Below, one piece after another: positions 57,713 to 64,000 of a stretch of DNA of 64,000 nt. The stretch is from Diplonema japonicum (Eukaryota > Euglenozoa > Diplonemea > Diplonemida > Diplonemidae): the NCBI GenBank assembly GCA_964019335.1, contig OZ025685.1, positions 517,589-581,588 of the forward strand. Direction: 5' to 3'. The translations under genes were made by a program, and so were the position numbers. Under the pieces are notes generated by a model that saw nothing but the letters and a program-made list of their open reading frames with translations, was not told the origin of the DNA and ran no database searches. Every line of letters begins with the position of its first letter. Positions within the stretch are counted from its first letter, which is position 1.

Positions 57713-59866
57713 ACCCTGGTCCCCAAGGGCCGGGGGCTTTTTTTGAGGGTAGAAGGGAAAGAAAAAAAAAAAACAAACAAGGAGGAACCTTTTTTCTTTT
57801 CAAACAACCAGGGGGACCCAGCACCCGCCCCCACCGCCTGCCAAGGTGTGGTTGGGGCGGAGGCTGCGAGCGACGTGAGAGCACCACTGCACACCCTTGT
57901 GAAAAGACAGAAAAGAGCCCCCTGGATTGCCATGGGTGGCAGGGAACCTAAGCCAGCGCCCAAGAGGAAGAAGAACAGGAGGAGGCACAGGAGCGAAACG
58001 GCCCTTCAGAGGCGTCGGGAGAAGAGGACCAAGGCGAGGGAGGGGGCGAGGGAGGCTGCCAGACAGGAGAAGAAAAGGCACCGTCGTGCGAGGAAAGAAG
58101 GGAGGAGGAGGGCCCGCAGAGAGGAACACGAGGCCGCCCTGGAACAGAAGCCAGATGACCCTGCAATGGGGCTGAAGCTGACCGAGGTGGGAACGCCTGG
58201 AGCCCAACCCCTGGCACCCAGAATCCCGGCACCTGGGGCTGCAACCGGTGCAAGGAGGCACCGCAGACGGACGGGACACAGCAAGGAAGGGATGAGATGG
58301 GAGCACCTGGGGGTGTGGGCCTGGGTCGCCCTGTTCTCCCTCTTGCTGATCCCAGGGGTGAGGCAGGTGCTGGGGGCGGGCATCGGGATGGCCCCCTCCT
58401 TCCTGCATGCTGCAGTGTTGTGGAAGAGGCCGGGGAGCGACAGGAGGACCACCCGCAGGTCAAGGGTACAGGTGGGGCCCCGAGGGGATGAATGGTCCGC
58501 CGGGGAGCTCGCTTGGCTAGCGGTAGGGGGCACCCTGGTGGGAAGCACTTCAGTTTGGATAGGGGGGCTGATGTCGCTCTGGGCCATGTCGGAAGTGATG
58601 GTGGGGAAAGCTGGTGCTGGCCCGACCCAGAGATTCGGACCGGTAAAGCTGAAGAAGACAAGACGCGGATCGAGAGGTCACTACCTGCCGGTGTACTTGG
58701 GCCCGCCTAGAAGCTCAAGACGCAGAAAAAAGAAGGAGGACGCCAAGCAAGCGGCGAAGGAACGAGCTGAGACGGAGGATAAGCTCTTTCAGGCCGAACA
58801 CCTGGACCCCTTTGCGGACTTGACGCTGGCAGGGGACGCGTTGCAAGGAGGTGGTGACCCTCCCCCCATGGATTTGGATGATGAGCACATGGAGGCGCAG
58901 AAGGAGGGGGAAAAAGAAGGATCAGACAAACATCAATGCCGGATGGAAGACTGCTCTTTCCGCACCAGTGTGGCAAGCTGTCTAGTTAAACACCTCAATG
59001 CGGTCCACCATCATTTTGTGAAACAAGAGCAGGCGAGGAGCATGAAGGTGAACCTCTGTGGAACGTGTGCTGCGGCGTGCTCGTCGAACCAGACGCACTG
59101 TGCACTACACAGGCAGCGGAATCTGTGGAACCCCGACAAACAACCCAGGGCCGGCAAGTCAGTGGACGAGATCATGAAGAGCTTCAAGCTGACGAGGAGA
59201 TCGACGGAGAAGGACGGGAACTGCATGTTCCACGCCCTGGCCGGTTCGCTCGGGGAAGCCTACGGCGACCACACCCACATCAGGAGCGAGGTTGTAGAAT
59301 GGATGAAACACCGGGAGGAGCACTATGCCCCGTTTTGCAGTGAGGGTTGGGACCGGTACTTGGAAGGGATGGGCACGGCAGCGACGTGGGGAGACCACTT
59401 GTGCCTGGCAGCCGCAGCACAAGCGTTTGGCCGCACGATACTCGTGGTTGCTGGGGGGAACAACCCAGTCCTGATGATAGGGGAGTACAACTCCGACCAC
59501 GAGAAGGTGGTGGTGCTGGCGTACAACGGCAACCACTACGAGTATGCAGTCGGAGAGGAGGAGTCGATGATGATGCTCCTTGATGAGTCCCAATCGGTAG
59601 CTCTACAAAAGGCAGGCAAGCAACCCTCCGAGGCCCCGGGTGAGGACATCGGGGAGTGGGACATAATAGACCGTGCGATCCCTGGATACGGGAAGGCAGG
59701 GGTGTTGGACCAGATGGGGGCAAGGAACCAGCAATTCCTGTACTGTCCGGTGGCGAACTGCGCTAGGTCGAAGTGCAAAAGCACGACCCGTTCAACTCGA
59801 CAAGGGTATGGAAGTGTCACCTGGATGGGCACCTGGAGAGTGATGAGATCCCGGAGAGCGTTCTGA
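57524..59866 (+). CDS. Retrotransposon ORF: Arg-rich region, C2H2 finger and OTU cysteine protease
   Basis: The frame is open from 57524; the first ATG is at 57932 (MGGREPKPAPKRKK). The product has a very basic segment (about 57950-58130 and 58240-58480), two hydrophobic stretches near 58310-58420 and 58510-58600, a C2H2 finger (CRMEDCSFRTS...HLNAVHHH, near 58938-59015) and a Cys/His pair cluster (CGTCAAACSS). An OTU-type protease follows. Its catalytic Cys lies in EKDGNCMFHAL (59207-59240) and its His in YNGNHYEYA (His codon at 59534-59536). OTU proteases cleave ubiquitin or process polyproteins. The frame ends at 59866 while the downstream finger and RT lie in the -1 frame from about 59770. 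Confidence 0.82.
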   Translation: MFLPHLSPPFSFLEPSPEGPSTEVKNRPSSEEKKAEGETARPREGSAPPSLPPIFSGPSTEVYTLVPKGRGLFLRVEGKEKKKTNKEEPFFFSNNQGDPAPAPTACQGVVGAEAASDVRAPLHTLVKRQKRAPWIAMGGREPKPAPKRKKNRRRHRSETALQRRREKRTKAREGAREAARQEKKRHRRARKEGRRRARREEHEAALEQKPDDPAMGLKLTEVGTPGAQPLAPRIPAPGAATGARRHRRRTGHSKEGMRWEHLGVWAWVALFSLLLIPGVRQVLGAGIGMAPSFLHAAVLWKRPGSDRRTTRRSRVQVGPRGDEWSAGELAWLAVGGTLVGSTSVWIGGLMSLWAMSEVMVGKAGAGPTQRFGPVKLKKTRRGSRGHYLPVYLGPPRSSRRRKKKEDAKQAAKERAETEDKLFQAEHLDPFADLTLAGDALQGGGDPPPMDLDDEHMEAQKEGEKEGSDKHQCRMEDCSFRTSVASCLVKHLNAVHHHFVKQEQARSMKVNLCGTCAAACSSNQTHCALHRQRNLWNPDKQPRAGKSVDEIMKSFKLTRRSTEKDGNCMFHALAGSLGEAYGDHTHIRSEVVEWMKHREEHYAPFCSEGWDRYLEGMGTAATWGDHLCLAAAAQAFGRTILVVAGGNNPVLMIGEYNSDHEKVVVLAYNGNHYEYAVGEEESMMMLLDESQSVALQKAGKQPSEAPGEDIGEWDIIDRAIPGYGKAGVLDQMGARNQQFLYCPVANCARSKCKSTTRSTRQGYGSVTWMGTWRVMRSRRAF

Positions 59867-62655
59867 GGAGACTGGACCTCGAGAGGTGCCTGGTGTGCAG
59901 GGGCTGTGTGTGGAAGGGTCAGGGGTGCCACGACGAGTGCAAAAAGGCGGTGCGAAGGGAAGGGGAATACACGACCCCCCCGCCGGCCCCGACGAGGACC
60001 GAGTTACCCAGCCTGGAAGCCATAGCCGCCATGAACGTCACGACCATGGGGTCGATCCCGACGAGCCTTCAAAGACTGTGGGGGCTTACCCTTAAGCACA
60101 CTCTGGGCCGGGCGGTGAAGGACAACACAGAGGAGGCTTGGCTGCTGGTGGCGATGCTCCCCAAAGCCTGCCTGTGGAAGAAGAGGGGAGGGAAGAAGCG
60201 GGACAAGGAGACGGAGCTGAGTGTCCAGGCCAGGTTGGAGGAGTGGGAGAAGGGAAATTACATGGCCCTCTGGAATAAGCTAGAACCAGGTGAGAAGGGG
60301 GAACCTAAGAACGACGAGGTCTCTAAGGTCGCCAGGGCCACGGAACTGTGCAGCAAAGGGAGGTTCTCGGCAGGAAACGCGGCGCTTGTAGCCCAGGGGC
60401 TGGCGGAAGACAATGAGGATTGCTGGAGAGCGCTGCAGAGCAAACATCCAGAGCCACTACACCCCCAATGGGACAACCCGGCGAAGACGAAGGAAGCGGT
60501 AGAAGTCTTGCCAGAAGAAGTGCTGGACGCAATCAGGGACTTCCCGAGGGGGACTGCTGCGGGACCGACTGGTCTGAGAGCCCAGCACATCAAGGACGCG
60601 GTGGACGGAGCTTTTGAGTCTCAAGGCTGTTTGATGTCGGTGACGAGGGCAGTCAACGCATTAGCTAGAGGCACGGCCCCTAGGGAGGTGGCTCCGCTGA
60701 TGGCAGGGGCGAACCTTGTGGCCCTCAAGAAGAACGACAGGGACGTGCGGCCCATAGCCGTTGGGGATGTGCTGCGTCGGCTGGTGGGGAAATCCCTTGT
60801 GAAGAAGATCGCTCCGGAAGTGGCCTCTTCGTACCTGAAGAAAGGCGGCCAGGTGGGGGTATCGGTCCCTGCTGGAATGGAGGCGGCTATACACACCATC
60901 AGGCAGTATGTGGACAGGGAACGGGGCAACAAGCAGGAAAACAAGGTGATCCTCAAGATCGACTACGCCAACGCCTTCAACAGTGTTTGTCGGAGGCAGC
61001 TGTGCTCACAGGCCTATGAGCAAGCGTCGGGGCTGTATGCGTGGGCCGATTGGTGCTACAGGGTGCCCTCCCAATTATACTACAACGGAAAGGTGATTAA
61101 GTCCCAGGAAGGGGTGCAACAGGGGGACCCGATGGGACCGCTGCTGTTCTCTCTGGCCATCCAACCCCTGGTGAACAAGATAAGTGAAGACTGCAACCTG
61201 GACATCCTCCAGTTCTACCTGGACGATGGCGTCCTTGTGGGGAATGTGGATGAAGTGAGAAAGGCGTACAACATCTTGTGTGAGCTGAGCGGAATGATAG
61301 GGCTGAAAGTGAAACCCCAGAAGTGCGAGCTCATATGGGTTAGTGGCGACCTCCCCCAGACAGTGGAGGACACAGGCTTCGATGGCCTGACAGAAGAGAA
61401 TTTCCACAAAGAGAGGAACTTCATGCTCCTGGGGGCGCCGATAGGATCGCCGGAGTACACGCAAGCCTTTCTGAACAAACGCTTGGACGCGCTGGAAGAG
61501 AACTTCGACATGCTGACCAAGGTGGGGAGGCAGACAGGGTACACACTTCTCCGGTATTGCAGCTCATACAGCAAACTGGTGTTTTACATGAGAGTGGTCC
61601 CAGACTCGCATGTGGGAGGGGTCATGCACAGGTTCGACGAGATGGTGCGGAAGACGATGTCGAAGGTGTGCGGCATGCAGTTCGAGAACGGGTCGAAAGA
61701 ATGGCAGCAGGCGAAACTGTCCGTAAAAGTCGGTGGGCTTGGGATGAGGAGCTGCCAGGAGCACCTGCGCGCGGCCAACATGGCTTCGAGGGCGTCGACG
61801 ATGAAGCTGTGCAAGGAGCTGGATCCCAAATACGAACATGGGCTGGAAGGGGGTGTATGGGGGAGCTGGCTCGAGTGGTTCAACAGGACGAAGGGCGGCA
61901 TGCAGATTACACCCGACATGGTGGCCAAGGCCCCCCACATCTGCAGCCAGAGGTGGCTCTCTAGGGTGCTTGATGAGAAGGCGCTGGAGGACCTCTTGGC
62001 GAAAGCAGATGCACGCTCGAGAGCGAGGTTGATGTCGGAGTCAATGCACTATGCGGGGGCGTGGTTGACGGCGACGCCTGACTTCTACAACCAGCTGTCG
62101 GACAACGAGTTTGGGGCTCTGATCAAGTGGTGGTTGGGGGCTCCGGTCTACAAGCAGGGTGAGAGCTGCCACGACCCGAGGTGCAAGACTGAGGGGATGG
62201 ACGTATGGGGTGACCATGCCCAGGGATGCGGCAACGCCAGGATTGCGAGGCACGACCGGGTGAAGGAGACCATCCACAGACACTGTCAGTGGGCCGGGGT
62301 GAGCGCAACAATGGAGAAGACGGGGCTGATCCCGGGGTCGTCCCAGCGCCCGGCGGGTTTGCGGGTTTGCGGGTTTGCGGGTTTGCGGGTTTGCTGTTCT
62401 TCCCAGGTGGGGTGGGGGGTTCCCGCCCAATGGCTATGGACGTGGTCATCGTGCACCCGAGGAACGAGTCTTGTGTCAACCAGGCGGCGAAGACTGCGGG
62501 GTACGCAGCGGCGAAGGCGGAACACTACAAGCGCCAGAAGTATGAGGCGGAGCTCGCCAAGACACGCGTGGCCTTTGTACCTTTCGCGATGGAGACCTTT
62601 GGGGGGTTCGGGGGGGCAGCAGTCTACCTCACGAAGAAACTGTCCAGGAGCATAG
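59773..62655 (+). CDS. Reverse transcriptase and CCHC region of the retrotransposon
   Basis: This frame overlaps the previous one and completes a zinc finger begun there (CPVANC in the first frame, KCHLDGHLE here), so one protein is implied. The RT fingers and palm span about 60480-61470, with motif A DYANAFNSV (60961-60987), QQGDPMGPLLFSL (about 61117-61155) and the active site FYLDDG at 61213-61230. A thumb region and the CCHC knuckle (C-x4-C-x10-H-x3-C, about 62166-62230) follow, then RHDRV. Meaningful sequence ends at 62352, where an octamer array begins; the rest of the frame to 62655 is Arg/Ser-rich out-of-frame reading. There is no ATG at the frame start. Confidence 0.85.
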   Translation: MQKHDPFNSTRVWKCHLDGHLESDEIPESVLRRLDLERCLVCRGCVWKGQGCHDECKKAVRREGEYTTPPPAPTRTELPSLEAIAAMNVTTMGSIPTSLQRLWGLTLKHTLGRAVKDNTEEAWLLVAMLPKACLWKKRGGKKRDKETELSVQARLEEWEKGNYMALWNKLEPGEKGEPKNDEVSKVARATELCSKGRFSAGNAALVAQGLAEDNEDCWRALQSKHPEPLHPQWDNPAKTKEAVEVLPEEVLDAIRDFPRGTAAGPTGLRAQHIKDAVDGAFESQGCLMSVTRAVNALARGTAPREVAPLMAGANLVALKKNDRDVRPIAVGDVLRRLVGKSLVKKIAPEVASSYLKKGGQVGVSVPAGMEAAIHTIRQYVDRERGNKQENKVILKIDYANAFNSVCRRQLCSQAYEQASGLYAWADWCYRVPSQLYYNGKVIKSQEGVQQGDPMGPLLFSLAIQPLVNKISEDCNLDILQFYLDDGVLVGNVDEVRKAYNILCELSGMIGLKVKPQKCELIWVSGDLPQTVEDTGFDGLTEENFHKERNFMLLGAPIGSPEYTQAFLNKRLDALEENFDMLTKVGRQTGYTLLRYCSSYSKLVFYMRVVPDSHVGGVMHRFDEMVRKTMSKVCGMQFENGSKEWQQAKLSVKVGGLGMRSCQEHLRAANMASRASTMKLCKELDPKYEHGLEGGVWGSWLEWFNRTKGGMQITPDMVAKAPHICSQRWLSRVLDEKALEDLLAKADARSRARLMSESMHYAGAWLTATPDFYNQLSDNEFGALIKWWLGAPVYKQGESCHDPRCKTEGMDVWGDHAQGCGNARIARHDRVKETIHRHCQWAGVSATMEKTGLIPGSSQRPAGLRVCGFAGLRVCCSSQVGWGVPAQWLWTWSSCTRGTSLVSTRRRRLRGTQRRRRNTTSARSMRRSSPRHAWPLYLSRWRPLGGSGGQQSTSRRNCPGA
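62353..62394 (+). repeat. Octamer tandem array GCGGGTTT, five units
   Basis: Five perfect units interrupt the endonuclease coding sequence exactly between the RPA of the RPA-D-V motif and the following LFFPGG strand. Its reverse complement recurs at 63972-64000. Confidence 0.95.
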
Positions 62656-64000
62656 CTGCGCGGGCTCACGGGGACAGAGTCTCGATACACAGGCGTGTGG
62701 TCCAAGAGGTGTCAACGGCCATGATGAGATCGATAGCAGGGGCGCTGTTAGTCAAAGGGCCTGTACAGTTGGATCCAGGGCCCCCGGTACCGGACGGCGA
62801 AGAGGAAAAAAAGGACAACGAGGAAGCGAACAACGAACCCAACACTGAATCCAACACTGACCTCACAGAGGACTCCTTCGGCAATGAAAAAACCACCGAA
62901 GCTGAGGAGTCGTCCGAGAGGGAAGTGAAGGGACAGGGAGGCGGACCCCCAATCACGGTGGCCCACCAGCTGGATGCCCTTCTGGAGCAGACGAAGAAGG
63001 ACCTGGACGCCCGAATGCAGCAGCAGCGAAAGGCGGAACCGGTGGAGGGTGGAACACAAGGGAAAGCGGGAGCAGGACTCGAAGCAGCCTCGCCGGGAGG
63101 AGAAGACACGGAGATGGCCGGAACAGGATCCAGCGAGAGGGCTGGGCAGGGAGGGGGGCTTGACCCGAAGGCCCAGGAAGATGGGAAGAGACAAGGGGCG
63201 ACTGACGCTGCGGTGAACCAGACCTTGGACCAGTGTCCTAAGGGGGATACGGAGGCCCAGAGGGACTCGAACAAGGGGGACCAGAGTGCGACAACTGCTA
63301 CGAGGAAGATGACCGTGAGCGAATTCTGTAGGGAACAAGCTGCGAAGAGACAGGGCGGTGGGAGGACTCTGAAGCCGCAGGCGGATGACGCCCCCGAAGG
63401 GACCAAAGAGGGCGGGAACGCACCGAGCGGAGGCAGCCAGTCGGGGCCTGACACACCTAGGGGTGGGATCCAGACGCCGGAGGGAGATCAGCTGATGGGA
63501 GTCGGGGCACCGGAAAGGGAACAGCAGGTGGAAGTAGGGGGAGACTTCGTTCAGCTTGACCCGATTGATGTGGTGATGGGCATCCCAATTCCGAGAGCGA
63601 TGGTGCCACTGAGGGCGAGGCCGGGGGACCGACTGCTCAAGTTCATCATCCAGTTCGAGATCACGTACGCGTGTGGGTGTTCGGCGGTGCAACCTGTTCG
63701 TTTCAAGGGGACTCTGGAAACGGCATGGAGGGTGGTCAAGTTGCAGACCCGGGGGTGCAGACACCACCCGACACCGGGGAAGGAAGGGGTAGTGGGCATT
63801 GCGGCGGGAGCCGGCGCTACCAAGGTGACACTACGTGAGTTCTTGGAGAGGTGCGACGCAAGGATAAGGGCCCCAGAGGGAAAGGTCAAGGACCTGATCA
63901 AAGTGAAGGCGTGGGTGAGGGATGGAAGGAAGGTCACCCTCGACGTCTACGAGGGGAGGGGGCCCTGCGAGAACCCGCAAACCCGCAAACCCGCAAACCC
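62395..64000 (+). CDS. RLE endonuclease C-terminal half and long extra domain (partial, runs off window)
   Basis: Frame 0 is open from the octamer array to the last base. It starts LFFPGGVGGSRPMAMDVVIV, where the Asp of MAMDVVIVHP corresponds to the second acidic residue of the restriction-like endonuclease core; AAKAEHYKRQKY carries the Lys and Tyr of the KxxxY-like motif. The RLE ends near 62730. About 420 more residues follow: an acidic, Glu/Gln-rich linker, and a compact region from about 63545 to 63970 with Cys/His (YACGCSAV, TRGCRHHP) of unknown fold. Most RLE elements end soon after the nuclease, so this extension is unusual. The 3' end is not in the window. Confidence 0.75.
63972..64000 (-). 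repeat. Second octamer array, inverted orientation, at least 3.5 units
   Basis: Units of CCCGCAAA, the reverse complement of the array at 62353, run to the window edge. The coding frame stays open through it. Confidence 0.9.

Larger units (their letters stand above)
55970..64000 (+). mobile_element. Non-LTR retrotransposon with AlkB, OTU, RT and RLE modules (3' end beyond window)
   Basis: A GC-rich unit of at least 8 kb encodes, in order, an Ala-rich segment, an AlkB-like oxygenase, an Arg-rich segment, a C2H2 finger, an OTU cysteine protease, a second finger, a reverse transcriptase with FYLDDG, a CCHC knuckle and a restriction-like endonuclease, then a long extra C-terminal part. RT followed by CCHC and RLE is the order of the R2/R4/NeSL/CRE-type non-LTR elements; OTU proteases occur in a few of these lineages. 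No LTRs are seen. Frame changes at about 56684, 59770 and 62353 suggest a damaged copy or recoding. All parts lie on the same strand as the host genes. Confidence 0.85.

Noticed and set aside
56407-58661. Minus-strand frames up to 332 codons in the retrotransposon
   Set aside because: GC-rich antisense reading of the AlkB and Arg-rich regions; no domain.
62748-63767. Minus-strand 339-codon frame
   Set aside because: Antisense shadow of the open + strand extension; Arg/Leu/Pro-rich without motifs.
1-64000. CRISPR arrays, rRNA genes, bacterial operons
   Set aside because: No regularly spaced direct repeats, no rRNA-like sequence, and the genes are eukaryotic with introns.

Overview
This window looks like nuclear DNA of a flagellated unicellular eukaryote that very probably uses spliced-leader trans-splicing. 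All convincing host genes (about 23, from 4.76 to 55.7 kb) lie on the + strand. In the dense part (4.76-40.1 kb) most are only about 60-140 bases apart. Nearly every start codon sits 2-45 bases after a polypyrimidine tract ending in AG. Coding regions are also cut by very small GT-AG introns (36-76 bases), so this is not a typical kinetoplastid, where cis-introns are very rare. A diplonemid- or euglenid-like euglenozoan fits best; a perkinsid/dinoflagellate relative is possible. No SL RNA gene, rRNA, tRNA or telomere was seen, so the lineage is inferred.

Layout. (1) 1-4760: gene desert of long A/T/G/C homopolymers, holding an inverted-repeat element with a broken ORF and pieces of two dispersed repeats. 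(2) 4761-16742: coiled-coil and unknown proteins, a CFAP337/WDR49-like EF-hand/WD40 axonemal protein and a membrane-anchored prolyl 4-hydroxylase. (3) 17856-31620: a one-TM protein, a StrG-like oxygenase, a C9orf85/DUF2039 protein, a Ubl+WW protein, a 1.4-kaa coiled coil, a double-WW protein, an F-box/WD40 protein and an LRR/PDZ protein. (4) 31706-41528: a 2029-aa type I surface protein, a secreted GH43 enzyme, selenophosphate synthetase with an in-frame TGA (selenocysteine) and a two-TM protein. (5) 42454-55720: genes spread thinly among homopolymer-rich spacers: a Q-rich multi-exon protein, a small CCCH protein, a VAP (MSP-domain) ER protein recovered only after splicing, cystinosin (4 exons) and the RES-complex protein RBMX2/Snu17 (2 exons). 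A 1.2-kb terminal-inverted-repeat element lies between the last two. (6) About 56.0-64.0 kb: a GC-rich non-LTR retrotransposon with AlkB-like, C2H2, OTU protease, reverse transcriptase and restriction-like endonuclease modules, broken by frame changes and an octamer tandem repeat; it runs off the window.

Several genes suggest flagellum or scaffold roles (EF-hand/WD40, long coiled coils, WW, PDZ), but neighbours in polycistronic arrays need not share a pathway. The strongest points for follow-up are the domain combination and damage pattern of the retrotransposon, the cargo-bearing TIR element, the Sec codon in selD, the mini-introns, and three families of short dispersed or inverted repeats in the spacers.
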